Source: Aaosphaeria pasadenensis (taxonomy: Eukaryota > Ascomycota > Dothideomycetes > Pleosporales). From it: DNA of 64,000 nucleotides. A model generated the notes under the pieces. It did not search any database, was not told where the DNA came from, and saw only the letters and a list, made by a program, of their open reading frames with translations. Position 1 is the stretch's first letter. Each line of letters begins with the position of its first letter. The stretch lies in contig JAKLMB010000020.1 of NCBI GenBank assembly GCA_022813625.1, positions 678,750-742,749 of the forward strand, written 5' to 3'. Below are positions 11,997 through 24,370 of this stretch, piece by piece. A program made the position numbers and the translations under genes.

Positions 11997-12765
11997 CTAT
12001 TGGTCCTCGACGACGGTGGTCTGGAGACCCTTGGGGTCCTTGACGTTGACGGCCTGGACGTAGGAGTAGAGCTTCTCCTTGGCGCCCTCCTCGTCGTTAC
12101 GCTTACGGGAGATGCGGACGCGGATGCGGTATGGGACACCCTTGATGCCGGCCTCCCAGACCTTCTTGTTGAGCTGGGGGTCGAGACGGACGTCGGAGGT
12201 ACCCTGCAAAAAAAAAAATTCGTTAGCCATTTGCCCTCATCGCTTCAAAAGATCCCGAGTGTGTAGAACGTACCATGGCCTTCTCGGCGAAAGCGCGGAT
12301 CTCCTTGATGGCCCTGGGGGCACGCTTCTTAAAGCTCACACCATGAACCTATATCATGACAACCGTATATTAGCCTTCATGTTCGTAATTCAGTCTTCCG
12401 CCCGATGTCCCGCCCAACTGGCTCCCACGCCACGCACGCACCATACACGACACATACACATCACTCTCTCTGCACATTATCACCCTCCTCTCCCTGTATC
12501 TCTCTCATCGACCATGTATTCCAATGGGATGGAGAGGGGAGAAGAGGCGTGCAGAGCTTTTGCGTATGTGTATCTATATGTGCCATGTATGTGCGGTTGC
12601 GTGTCGGGAGAACCAAGTCGTAAAAACGAGGACCATCGATGGACTTCACAAAACTGAACTTCAACATACTCGCTTGTGGAGGTGGATGGTGTATTCGCGC
12701 GCGACGACGTCAGCGATGGCGCTGCGGGTGGTCTTGCCGGCGGGCTTCTTTGCTGCGGAGGACAT
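11997..12765 (-). CDS. RPL31: 60S ribosomal protein eL31
   Basis: Component of the large ribosomal subunit near the peptide exit tunnel. Exons 12765-12670, 12348-12274 and 12203-11997 join in phase 0 (HKR|VHG and EKAM|GTSD), giving 125 residues, the usual length. The signature stretches REYTIHLHKR, GVSFKKRAPRAIKEI, DVRLDPQLNKKVWE and RVRISRKRNDEE are all present. The first exon was found by translating through the splice sites. Intron 1 is 321 nt, intron 2 is 70 nt. A further 5' UTR intron is likely (see separate entry). Short T/A tracts next to the last acceptor form a strong polypyrimidine run. Confidence 0.96.
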
Positions 12766-12767
12766 TT

Positions 12768-12930
12768 CTGTGAAAAGGGTTTTACGTTAGCTGTCTGTCG
12801 CTGGAAGGGTCGTGTGCGAGCTTTTGTGGAAGTCGTGCGAGGCAGCAGGGCTCGTTTCAATTGCGAATGCGATTTAGATTGTCAAGTGCGAAGCACAGGA
12901 GGAAAGGAGAAGGGGTGGAATGTTTCTTAC
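12768..12930 (-). other. Probable 5' UTR intron of eL31 gene
   Basis: On the minus strand a GTAAGA donor at 12930 and a TTTTCACAG acceptor ending at 12768, two bases before the ATG, bracket 163 bases. Leader introns directly before the start codon are common in fungal ribosomal protein genes. The call rests on splice-site shape only. Confidence 0.5.
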
Positions 12931-13420
12931 TGAATGAGTGTCGCTGTGGGTTAGTTGGACGGCGAGATTGAAGAATTGCGACTGGGAGAGAAAATGTCGA
13001 TGGTGTTCGATATTGTCGCAAGTGCGCGCTAAGCGAGGTTGCTTAGTCAGGCCAACCGAAGTCACCTCTAGAGCCCAATACGGCCAGCCTCATGTATGGA
13101 ATATTAGAACAAGTCGTTCACGGCCCATCACTTTCTTGCCCAAATGATCTAGAAATAATGCCACAATTCAATTCGCATTCAATGTTCTTTTTGGTATCTA
13201 GCTTTACGGTCCCCCGTGTAACGTTTAACAACGCCTCGGGAACGACGACTACCTGCCACCAGCCCGAAAACTCCTCCAATGCACGTATATAACATTTCGT
13301 GATTTATACATAACCCCAGTAGCCTTCATATACTTTTCTGTTTTCTTGCTATTCGTGATGTTCCCAAAACGCCGTTTGCTTTTATCATTGAAACCCCTCT
13401 AAACCAGTGGAGTTACCACA
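12931..13420. other. eL31 promoter and CHY-RING 3' region
   Basis: 490 bases with no gene. The right half should contain the 3' UTR of the RING gene, the left half the ribosomal protein promoter. I did not recognise a defined regulatory box. Confidence 0.4.
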
Positions 13421-15888
13421 TTATGGATGCCCTGGAAGATCGAACTCTTTGTCGTCGCCATCTGCGTCTGCCTCGTCGTCTTCATCGTCCTCCCTGTCAT
13501 CCATGCTCTCGTCGCTACTACTGTCATCGTCCTCATCTCCGGACATATATCTATCATCTCTGTTGTTCCCATGTCTACTCCTGTGCGTTTGAAATGCGTC
13601 GGCGTCCCGACTGTCCGATAGGTCTAGTCTAGGGATTTCATCCAATGACTCGTTGTTCAGATAATTGTAAAGCGATCTACTGAAGCGCTCGAGAACGTAT
13701 TGTGGAAGTGATGGCTGCCGAACGGTGGAGCCGTCCGTGGCTCGAGTTTCCGGGCGTGCGTCGCCCAGGTCGATGATGGGCCCACTCGGCTCTGAGTCCA
13801 GGTCGGCGGTGTTGAGATAGTTCCGGAAGGGGGAGAAGGACTTGCTGACTCGTTCCATGAGCTCGTAGGGGTCGGGCATTTGAGGGAATGGCGGGAGCTG
13901 GGGCATACCCCGGAATTGCGGCATCTGTGGCATCTGGGGCATTTGAGGCATCCCCGGGAACTGTGGCATGCCTGGTAGTTGGGGCATCCCGGGAAGTTGA
14001 GGCATCTGGAATGGAAATGAAGGGAGTTGTCCCGGAAGCCAGGTTTCCTCTGGCTGGTCGGGTGTGAAATAGTAGCGAGGTGATCGGAGAGGTATTGATG
14101 CGGGAGAGCTCACGCTTGCGGGCGACCTAGATCCCGATTTCTCGTCGGCTTCGAGAATGGCATTGGCGGTTTGCTCGCTCTCTGGTCCATTCAGAACACG
14201 GAGTTCGTTCGTATTGTAGGAATCGCAAGTGTTGCACTTGTTCCCTAGCCAATGGTACTTGACCGAAGACTTCGCAGAGCAGTCGTTGCACTGAATGATG
14301 ACTCTCGTGTGTGTGAACTGATCGGGCATCGGCTGGCTTTCGATTGCCTGGGTGAGTTTCTGCCATTGCAACTCCATGTTGACGGCACTTTTTTTGCACA
14401 TGGGGCACTTGTATGCGGTCTCCATGTATAGCTTATAACACCCCTTATGCAAATAATGCCCGCAAGGCATCGCAACAACTGCGCTTGAAGAATTGAACAG
14501 ATATTCGCCACAGATTGGACAGTCGCAGTCAGTAGCCCGCTCGAGACATTTATGGGAGCTGGCGTGAGATATGGATATACAAACATTACACCGCTACAGA
14601 CACAGTTAGACTCCAGTCCGATTGTAACAACGGTCAAACTTACTTTGCAATGGATATAGTCCTTACCCAGCCCCTCCCCTTTCCTGCAGATTCCACAGTC
14701 AATACAATGGTATATCTTCTTACTGCTGTTGTCGTCCCATAGCTTGCAGATATCGCAGTAATAATACGCCGCACGCATCTCGCAGTTGATGCAGTGTTCA
14801 GCAGCCTTTTGGGGTGTTCCGCATAGCATACAGAGCATGTTCTCAGTCTTCCGTCTGTTCAAACTGTGGTCCTCAACCGCATCATGGCAATGCCGACAAG
14901 AATACCAGCGACGGCAGTGAAAACATTGCACTTTCACATTGCGCTTGTAATGCTCGCATCCAAGCGAAGGGCCATCATCCCCCATGTCATGATCCTCGTC
15001 CTCGCCAATGTGGTCCACACTCTGCTCTTGGTGATTTACTCTATATGACGGGTCGGTATCCCCAGGGCGCAAATTGAAGGGGTTATCTGGATCGATCTCG
15101 GTATGTAGGGACTCTGGCGAGGACGGGTGGACTTCTGAGAATATGGACTGGCCGGATGTGGGGGTGAACGGTCGGTCGTTGGAAATGAAGCTGCTAGGAG
15201 ACTGTGGGCGCAGGAAGTTGTATCGTTCCGTCATCAATGTGTGCATCATGCGTGCTTTCTCTTCATCGTCGACGGTCAAGTCTCTGATCTCATGCATGCG
15301 CGCGCGCAAATGGCGCATGCCATCGTCTGCCGGGAGGGATTCCGACATGGCTGTCGCATTATTGATACCCAGTCGAGCTGCAGCCGCCGCCCCGCCAATA
15401 CTGTGTGAAGTGGTATTCGCGGGCGTGCTGTGCAGCGGCGAGTCGATGTCAAGTTGTCGGAGTTGTGTTTCTAGGTTCCGTCTGGGGTTCGACGACATGC
15501 CTGCCGTGTCGGTTGGTATATCGATAGGCTGGGATGTTGCCGTTGGCCGCTCGGACGATAAGCTCGACGGCGCATGCAGCCCGTCGTCATTGTTGTTGTT
15601 GTGGCTATAGGTACTGGCATTGCCGTTGCTGCTCCCCTCACCGCTAGCATCTCTCGGCTGGCCCTCCGACAGATCTGAGGCATCTTCATCATCTTCAAGC
15701 TGGAGGGCAGATGTGGCGGTCGAGGAAGGGATTGCTGGCAGCGGGAAAGGGCTCGCCGCGCTCACACTCGCAGAACCGGTATTTGCATGTGACAGCGACT
15801 GTCCCCCATTGTCATCGCTGCTCCCTGGGGGCGGCGAACGGGCTCCGGAAGAGAAACGACGCGCGAGGGAGGTTATGAAGCCGCTCAT
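13421..15888 (-). CDS. CHY zinc-finger and RING-finger E3 ubiquitin ligase (Pirh2/RCHY1-like)
   Basis: Exons 15888-14644 and 14593-13421 around a 51-nt intron (GTAAGT...GTAG) give 805 residues. Order: disordered Ser/Asn-rich N-terminus to about 300; CHY zinc finger from about 305 (GCEHYKR, then paired CxxC/CxxH ligands); CTCHY-type region to about 415 (CDICKLWDD, HCIDCGICR); RING from about 436 (CPICGE, MPCGHYLH, CPMCKK); rubredoxin-like zinc ribbon at about 517-540 (CNDC...CNTC). This order is that of RCHY1, which ubiquitinates specific substrates. Much longer than the roughly 260-residue animal protein because of fungal N- and C-terminal extensions. The C-terminal part has a Pro-Met-Gln repeat tract and ends in a very acidic tail. 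The substrate here is unknown. Confidence 0.93.
13895..14012 (-). repeat. In-frame PQMP/PGMPQ repeat tract in RING protein
   Basis: Tandem degenerate units of 9-15 bases encode PQLPGMP, PQFPGMP and PQMPQMP type repeats after the zinc ribbon. The tract is in frame and likely disordered; unit number may vary between strains. Confidence 0.8.
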
Positions 15889-17306
15889 GAGGGCATTTCG
15901 GTGTGGTTAAGGCGGGGAAAGGATTGCGTGAGGGAGGAGGAAGAAGAAGAAGTGCGAAAGCGACGGCGAAAGTGCGAAGGTCTCGTGGACAGACAGTAAC
16001 TGCCCTAGGTACGTACCTAGGTACGGGCAAGCAGTAACTAATGATGGAAGAATTGCAAGTACGGGCGACTTGGTTTCGTTACGTCCCTGCGACCAGCCGC
16101 CACCTTTGCCTACTCTTATTAGCCTCCCCGCGGGACATGGAACGTTGCTCTCGTCCTCACCGACTTAAGCCATCCATCATCATTGCATGTTCATGGCGAG
16201 ATCCAGCGGGCTAAATTCGCTTCCCTTTTTTTTCGCGTGGCTTTCCCCAGGAATGGAGGGCATGCAACCTGCACTGTCCAAGGCCTAGTCTAGTCCCCCT
16301 CTCTCGCGCTCATTCTCTCGCAACCAGATTCGCAAGACTATCTAAATTGGGAGCCATGGTGATACTCCAAATAGATCTATCGCGACGCGCACCGAAAGCG
16401 GAATGGGGAAAGCAGAAAACTATGCACACAGTGTATCATCGTTAACCAGTCACCCAGTGTTAACAATCGTGCAGGCCAGAGATCTACATTAACAATTAGG
16501 TGGTCTTCCTTTGTTCATTAATGGCTCTACGAGTAATATGACAGGATGCTTTTTCCCCCAACGGGCACACCCAGGGGTCTGTTCTTGGGCAAATGTATCC
16601 ACCGCAAATGCCACCGTGATATCTATCTACACCGTCAATGACGCATCGCGTGGCCTTTGCAGACATTGTACGAGTACCAAGTCGATCTACTGTATCCAGT
16701 ATGTTCGCAGGGTCGGGTTCACATACTGCACCGAGACATGGATTGGTAGGATAAAGTGAACGTATGATTACTATTTCGAATTATGATTTTGGTAGCCTCT
16801 TATTAAACAACGTAGATATGTTTTATGCAATGGCGAGCATGCTCCTGCGCTTGCTATGCTCATGCTCTTTTGGTTTCATGGTCACTTAGAAAACAAGTGC
16901 TTTTCTCCCATCCAATAATGTGGATGGCTTCTTCCACCCAGATAAATGAGAGATGAAACCCCTTCCCGACCTCCCCGACCCTTAGGTTCTCAATCCAATG
17001 TCGAACTCCGATGCTAGATGCCCCTGGCCCATAATGAAAAAGGCCAATGATGCAGAATCCTCTTCCCCCGTGTCCCTATTTCAGAAAAAGAAATTCGCTG
17101 GAGTGGTATCTCGAAAACAGTAAAGAAAGCAAAGACAGGCAAACAAAAGGAAATTCGTTAAAAGACCGTGACGAAAGTTGAGGAGCGAAAGGCACTATGC
17201 ACAATGCCGAATCCCGTTTCCCTCTTGGGGAAAATCCAAAATCGAGCGCCTCGAGGCTGATGATCAAATCTATGTGTCTTTGGGGGTGTTAGTGTTGTTG
17301 GTGTTG
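15889..17306. other. CHY-RING promoter and RasGEF 3' region
   Basis: About 1.4 kb. Next to the RING gene lies an 18-bp perfect palindrome (separate entry). The remainder has no recognisable gene. Its right end (17268-17306) is a GTTGTTGGTGTTG-like run just outside the RasGEF stop. Confidence 0.45.
16004..16021. promoter_or_regulatory. Perfect 18-bp palindrome CCTAGGTACGTACCTAGG
   Basis: The sequence equals its own reverse complement over 18 bases and lies about 115-135 bases upstream of the RING-gene start codon. It may be a dimeric factor site or one member of the GGTACCTA-type dispersed motif seen again at 23.9-24.4 kb. Function is inferred only from shape and position. Confidence 0.4.
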
Positions 17307-20300
17307 TTAATTGTTGGTAGTGAAATGAAAGTTTAAGAACTCGAATCGGTCTTTCGAGTTTGTCTTGTTATCGACTGAAAATGTGCTTATGGCAGTAGTC
17401 TCGACCGGCGATGAGGCTTTCGGCTGTGGAGGCTCGCGGGGTTCAAGGAAAAGTGAACGGCGGTAGTAGCTTTGAACATTGGCCTCATCGCTAGAGTGCA
17501 TCCGTTCAATCTGGGTCTCAATCCACTCCTGCATCTCCGGGACCACGGCCAATCGATATGGCACCTGGAATGACTGTAATTGGCCAATGATCTTCGCAGT
17601 CTTCATGTGCTTGTCGAAATTGATGACGGATACACCATCTTGCCCGGTCTCGCCGGGGAGCTGGCGAGTGGTGCCATTGCCTACATCGACAAAGGTAAGA
17701 TCTGTGAGATAGATGCCTACAAATGGTATGCAAGGAGCAATGTGATTTTGGAGACGCTGGCGGAGGACCGCATAGTTGCGGCCGACATCAGTAATCGTCT
17801 TCAGTTCTTCGAGACGAGCTTTCGTCTTAGCTGAAACCAATTCCCAGGTTTTCTTAAGACGCAAGACCATTGAGGAATTCAATGAACAAATGATCGCCAT
17901 GAGAGAATCATAGTTATTTAGTTCCAGGCACTTGACGGCGATCTTGACCCACTGCTTGATAATGATAGCTCGCTTCTTCGCATCCTCGAGATGTAGAATG
18001 GTGTCGGCGACAAGATTGGCAAGATCGGTCGATAGTGTGGACATTGCGCGAACGTTCACGGCTTTCGAGCTCTTCTTCTTCGTCCACTCGGATGCCAACA
18101 GCTCGTCAGGCTGAATTGCACAGAAAAGTTTCGACTCGATGAGCGTGAACTGCCTGGCGAGTTCGAGAGGGTCGAAATCGAGTATACTACACTGTGTCTT
18201 GCCTTCCTTGTAGCTACGTAATGCACTCAGTTGGCCTCGAGTCATGATAGGATTGGGAACATTACTATCCGATGGCGTAAACACGGCGTTAGCTGCGCCT
18301 GTCTTTCCCAGTGACGATGCAAGGCGAGGAACCAGAGCTCCGACACGGATCTCTGTCACTTTAGAAGTTAACTCTGCAAGCCGTTTTCCCGCAGGAGGCA
18401 GAGCTAATCGGAGCTTTCCAGTAGCAAAAGAAAGTATTACACCAAGAGCGGCATTGTCACTCTCCGGGATCCAGTGGCTTTCAAGCCATCCCTTGAAGAC
18501 ATTATACACGCGTAGTCGAACCGGAACGCCGACGGCTTCACTGTCGCCGATGTAGTCAAAGCGTGAGATGAGACATTGTGCCAACTCCAGCGGTGTTGTG
18601 AACAGTCGGAATGTCAAATAGAAAGCAGTGACGAACACTGCGTCTGGAGTTGCTTCGTGCGTAGTAAGCTGCTCGATGAGAGCTGGAAGTGACCCACCAG
18701 AGATCTGGCCTTCCTTGTTGTAGACCAGTTCATGAGCATAGGTGGTTTCGAGCAAATGCTCCTCAACAGCAGTGACGTCCTCGCTGGCTAGAGATCGGAG
18801 CTCCGACGCACTACCGAAGCTACTCACCAAAGTCTGGGAGCTAGGTTGCTTGGAGGGGGAATGTTCGGGTGTTGTTGCTCGAGTCGAGGACTGCGAGACT
18901 ACACTACCAGTGTCACCTCGCATACTGTACCGGTAGGTGCTACTGGTATCGGCGACTGAAACATTGACGCTATCTGCTCGGCCTGCTTTGCCAAAGAAGC
19001 GCTGGGTAGCGCTCGCTGGGCTTTGAGAGGACTCTGATGGGCTGGGTTGTGGTAGATGAGGTGTTGGCAGGTGGTTGAGAGGCGGAAGAGATGATCGCGA
19101 TGATCTGAATGATGTCGCAACTGGGCTTTCCACGATGGTCTGCTGGACGGGCTGGAGGGAGACCGCGTTAGTCTCCAAAGGTGAAGGCTGCGGTACTTCT
19201 GGGAGAGGTTTGGACTCTGAGATGACAAGTGGTGGTGGGAGTTGACGGGTAGATGTAGGCGGGGCGGGTAGTGGTTTATCGATTTCCATGGGCGCTTGCT
19301 CTGGTTGTTTTGTAGATTCTAGGTCGTCGGGCTGTTCAGACTCTTGAGTCTGTTCCTGTGCATGTTCCTGTTCCACCTCTTGGTGAACCGTCTGGCTGAT
19401 CTGCTCGAAGACATTTTCCGAGAGACCTAGACCGACGTTTTCGAACTCGAAATCTCCTATTTTCTCGATAACAAATCTGGATTTCGTCACGCAGTCGCCC
19501 GCGGAACGAACGCAACTGGTTGCCGCTGCAACCAGTTGCTTCCCAGAATCTGGTAAGATGACATCGTCGCCGAGAGCAGACTCCGAGTCGTTGAACATTT
19601 CTTTGGTCGCGTGAACTAATTCGGTGAGACGAGCGTACATCGTGTCCCTTGCTTGCTCCAGCTGTGCGGATTGTCGTGAATCGCGTTCCCATACTTCGTC
19701 GACTACGGCGAGGAGTTGTCGGCAAGCGATGACAGATTGTTGGGTGGTAAGGGTAAGTTCGTTCGAGGAGCGCGATTGCAGGTGCAACCCAATAAAGGAG
19801 CCGATGAAACCAAGAAAAGAGTCGTGTGCAGCGTTCAGCCGCTCCGAGGCCAGGTTCTGTTTTCGCGGTCCCTGCGACTTCCCGGTGTACGACAGGCGGT
19901 GGGTGACAGATAGTCGCTTCGTTTGGGATTGGGGCTGAGGAGGGAAAAGCGGTGATTGGAGAGAATCGGCATCTGATGGAATCGAAAAGGCAACAGACAA
20001 GCGATTAAGGCAACGTGGTGGCTGGTTCGCCACATTGTCCGACTCCTCCTGCATTCCTCCTGTGGCTTGTGTAACAACGGACGTGTCCTCATTCGCGGGG
20101 GTCTCCCCCTCACCGTTGCTCTCTGACGTTGCTGGAGGTTCCACAGAGTGATCAACGGAGTCAGATGGCGGGGTTGGGGGCCTGTTATTACTTGTTTCGT
20201 TCAGATCGAACGACAGGGACACGGCATCTTGTGCCCATATATCGAGGAAGCGCACCGCTCTCGTCACCAGTTTAAATGACTTGAGCACGAGCTCGTCCAG

Positions 20301-21149
20301 ATGGTCGAAAGCCGGCCCTGGGGGCTCGTTTGTCTGCAGGAGTTCCTGCAGCTTCTTGGCAGTCTTCACCAGCGATGAGAGATCTCCCAGAAGACCTTTG
20401 CGCATTCGCCGTAGGCCGACGTGGGCAACGATGAGGGATGAATCCCGTGTCAAGCACTGCGTATGTTCCTAACGAGGGGTTAGTCGTGTTCTGCGCGTCG
20501 CGTTTGCTCCCTGCGCTTCTAACTTTAGGCAACTTACAAGAAAGAATCGCACGCCTGCAATCATGCCCCTTACATAATCCTGTCTTGTGAACACGGCCAG
20601 GTCGCCGTTTTCGCCGTCACGGACAAGATCCCAAAGATGCGTCAATGCATTGAGGAGGTTACGGATGGTAGGATGGTCATATGCCTCGCAATAATTCGTG
20701 GGCAACCAGCCACGTGCTCCAGAGGCCAGGAGCGTGCCATCGGCCCATCCATTAGGATGTACTGAATGCACCAGAATGACGTCGCCTTGGTTGATGGGCA
20801 CAGTGATGGAGGATTCGTCCGTCGAAGAGGACACGGTTGAACTGGGATGAAAATGATAGAACGCTCGCAGATAATTATGGAAAACGGGTTGTGCTGGCGG
20901 TTCCTCTGGCATCGACTCCCGAGATGTTCGCGGTGTCAGGGGTGGTGAAGGGTGAGATTGCGAATGCGATTGTGATTTAATGGAAAGCGCTCCTCTCGAA
21001 GACGACTGTCGGCTGTGGCCACGCTCTCGACTCCGGGACCTTTTGGGGGATTTTTGAATGTTCAGAGGTGCCACCAGTGCACTGGAGTGCTTGTCCACCT
21101 CTTCATGATCTCGCTGAAATTCTGCCATTGCGAATGGAAAGGGAACCAA
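17307..21149 (-). CDS. CDC25: Ras guanine nucleotide exchange factor, Cdc25-type with SH3
   Basis: Activates Ras by GDP/GTP exchange, upstream of the cAMP/PKA or MAP-kinase branch. Exons 21149-20538 and 20468-17307 join in phase 0 (RFFL|EHTQC) across a 69-nt intron; 1257 residues. A second in-frame ATG at 21128 could also be used. A basic Ser-rich N-terminus is followed by an SH3 domain at about 92-160 (RAFYHFHP..., GWLPTNYCEAY). The middle is Pro/Gln-rich and probably disordered. The RasGEF N-domain is at about 765-890 (EEHLLETTYAHELVYN). The catalytic RasGEF domain is at about 965-1205 (DFDPLELARQ, FVGIYLTDLTFVD). The layout matches budding-yeast Cdc25 and its filamentous orthologs; orthology of the symbol is likely but not proven. 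Confidence 0.93.
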
Positions 21150-22267
21150 GTGGAAATGGAATAGGAGAAGTTGATGTTGCTGGGTGATTTCGGCGGTGCG
21201 CTAGTATTGCAGCACGGCTACTATAGGGCGCCACTCGAACATGAGGTCGTCAAATGAGCGAAGCCGTCGAGTAGATGGCGGCACGGCAACCGGGTCTAAC
21301 GAAGTAGTAGTTGAAAGTGTGCTGAGGGACAACTTGGTGTTGTCGACAAGGCGTCAAGACTTGAGATGGCCCAGTTGGAATTTCAGGGCTTATCGATACT
21401 GACGCTGCTGATTGTGTTAGTGTACGGTTGTGTACAGTGTGGAAATGTTTGTGATGAGGCTGGGAGGAATGGTTCGGCAAGAATGAGGCTGGTGCGAAGG
21501 AATGTTACGCCGTAGACTCGACAACGGAAAGTGCCTTATCCGCGAATTGACGTTTGAAAAAAGATCGTGACCAAGCTGCTGAAGCGCAGGATGACGCAGG
21601 CGTCTCAGTAGACAATTGGTTGTTCGAACCCGTCTCAAACAAAAATGGCGAGGCAGCTAGGCATATACAAGTAGGATGCCGGTAGCGAGCAAAGGGCGAG
21701 AGCAACGGAGAAAGTCTTACCTGATTTAGAAGCCAGCTAGTGTAACAGAGGGACGAATTGGACGTCGACTGTGATGCGTGCCGTGAGACAGACTTGTTGG
21801 ACTCGAGTAAAAGCGAGAATGGTCCTGTAACGAGAGGGGGATTCTGTTACGCAGAGGGCCAGGCAGTGTGGTGAACGATGTCAAAGCTGGCACACGGGTA
21901 CGTAGAGTGAAACTTTCTTTGGCGGAAGGGGAGCTCGGCCGGGGTGCAGGTGTTGTGTTATGTTGACTCGAGGGAAGAAGGAACTAGCCTTTTGGAATTT
22001 ACTTTTTCTTTTGTCGCAGAGAGCTAACGAGCGTGATGAGGGCAATGCGAACTTTTCGTGAATGGAAGGGAGAGTTGGCAATCCGGAGGGGGGAGGTGAG
22101 GTGAGGTGATGTTGCTGGAAAGGTACAACGGAGGAGAAGGAGAAAGTGGTGGTGGTAGAGGTACCTCGAAGGAGTATTATGGGCGTAATGGCCTTGAGCG
22201 GGCTGGCGGCGGCGGCGGCGGCGATTGCGATGTGGATGGGGTGGACGGGGAGGGGGGGGGAGGATGA

Positions 22268-22285
22268 GGGGAGGGTAGGGTAGGG
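22268..22285 (+). other. Canonical G-quadruplex motif
   Basis: Four G-runs of three or four separated by one or two bases (GGGG-A-GGG-TA-GGG-TA-GGG), next to a run of eight or more G at about 22250-22260. It would fold in the plus DNA strand, which is the template strand of the minus-strand RasGEF gene. Confidence 0.65.
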
Positions 22286-23046
22286 TAGCAGCAGCGATGG
22301 CGAACTAAGAATCAACTGCAAGGGCCTTTTGCCTGACTGACGGCGGGACTGACTAGTGGACAATGGATAGTACACTGTAGTAGATAGTAGACAGTGCTCC
22401 GTAGTAGTGAACAGTAATTGTTGTAGTTACTGTGTAGTGGAGGACGGACACACCCTCGACAGTATGTGTATGGATGGGTGTGGGTGGGTGGGCACACAGA
22501 CAGACAAAGGGCAAGACAGGACAGTAAGAGAACCCTTCCCGTCAATTATTACCACCTAGTCCCTGGCAAATTGTTACTTCCCACAGACTACCGTCCACAG
22601 TTCACAGCCTACAGGGACAGGGCAGCTTCCAGCTCAACGGCGTCCCGCGTGTGTTTGGGGGGGTTCTGCAAGCGAGGAGAATCCTGCCCAAGGGTGGGGA
22701 GCTAGGAGCTAGGAGCTAGAGCTACTTGAAGAAGTTCTAGTTCCAAGGAGCTTGGACCGTGATGGTAATGAGTGTGGTGAACCGTGATGGCCAAGGGAGG
22801 CTCGAGGGAGAGAGAATGTCCAAGGGGACCGTGATGATGATGTGATGATGCTGTCGGTAGAAAGAAAGCAAGGTACGACGTAGGGAGGAAGGGAAGAGTG
22901 AAGGGAAAGGGGGAATTGGTTGAGAGAAGAAAAGAGAGGGGGAAGAAAAACGAAGAGAGGAAGAATCAGAGCAGGATGGACAGCGGTGGTCTCGATAATA
23001 TCACCATCCAGGTACGGAGTATAGGTATGGGATGGGATGTTAGGGT

Positions 23047-23071
23047 TGGATTGGATTGGATTGGATTGGAT
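23047..23071. repeat. (TTGGA)5 microsatellite
   Basis: Five exact tandem copies of TTGGA, with degenerate copies on both sides. A simple repeat and a likely length polymorphism. Confidence 0.85.
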
Positions 23072-23879
23072 GGAATTGGTCCCTCAAGAAGCCTTCCGAT
23101 GAGTGGATTGGACTAAACTAGACCGTGGAGTGATGATCTGTGATAATGTGATAAGTTGGATGATTGCTTGCTTGGTTGCAGTAATAATAACAATAAAATG
23201 ATAAAAAAGAATAAAGAAACAGCCAGAGAGGAAGGGCAAGCCACCAAAGGATTCACTAGCAGAGTCCTCGTCCTCGACATGGGGGGGAGAAGAGGTAACT
23301 AGGGGGTTGGAGTAGGGGGAGTAGGGGGGTACCTTGTCGTGGACCTGCGGGCACTTCGGCCCTGGACGCTTGGGGAGGAGGGAGAGCCAGAAGGACAGGG
23401 ATGCAGCACTAGGGGGAAAGGTGATGGGATTGGGTAGAAACGAAGGGGGAGAGAGTGTGTGATAATAATGGATTATTGTGCGGATGGGTGATGATGATGA
23501 TAAGAGCCACTGCATAGTGGTAGAATAGGAATACTAATACACAGTGGTGATGGTGACGGTTATGGTGCTGATCAAGATTCCATTCGTACTTCGTAAGGCC
23601 CTCGTACTTGCAAGAGAAAAACGGCACACGATCGCTTGCGGCTTGATGGATCAACAGTTCTCGTGTGCGGTACCTAGACTAGATGCAAAGCAAATTCTTT
23701 CAACACCCTCGCCCTACCGTATGCACACACGAAAAGTACATTCGAGGGTTCGAACAAAGAGTCCTATCATCTACGGAGTACTACACTAAACAGTTACCTA
23801 AGAGACTGTACTTGTACTCGATAAAATCATCAAGTAAATCGGAGTTTTGCCGAAAGAGGATTACCCAGTGCCCTGTGTC

Positions 23880-24370
23880 GTGGATAGGATAGATGCACGC
23901 GCAGCCAGGTACCGCCGGGAGGTACCTACACAGGTATCCATGCTGTTCACCGTCACCTCTGTACTTGTATGTAAGTCGCGGTCGCGTTTGTGGTCATCGC
24001 CGTCGCTGGGTACCTAGTTAGTGGTCTCGGACGTAGTCGCGGTCGCAGCGGCGTTTGCAGTAATTAATTGTAAACACATTCCGCATATGTACCTATACCG
24101 ATCTACAGAGGACATATTACTGTAACTACGGCATAGAAAAGCTAATTCGTTCTTGTCGATACGAAAAGATAGGGCTCACTCTCCGGAGAGTAGAGAGTGG
24201 GATATAGGGAAGACTTGGGTACTCACATTTCCCTACTGTGTAGTCGGTACCTGGGTAGGAGATGCTCTGGCTACTATAGGTAGCTTTGTAGCACGCTCAA
24301 TGTTGGATGTACTCCGTACCTAGATACCTATAGGTATGGATGTACATAGAATACCTATGGTACGGAGGAT
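23880..24370. repeat. Cluster of GGTACCTA / TAGGTA-type short palindromic words
   Basis: Within about 500 bases there are repeated GGTACC, GTACCTA, TACCTATAGGTA and GTACTCCGTA words, including a perfect 14-bp palindrome ATACCTATAGGTAT at 24324-24337. The same word family forms the 18-bp palindrome at 16004. No coding potential. Confidence 0.55.

Noticed and set aside
12349..12669. Possible intronic C/D snoRNA in the eL31 gene
   Set aside because: A weak C-box-like (CGATGA) and a CTGA D-box-like word exist on the gene strand about 105 bases apart, but there is no terminal stem and the C box is imperfect.
22270..22290. Telomere-like TAGGG repeats
   Set aside because: Only three units within a longer low-complexity G-rich tract; far from any chromosome end signal.
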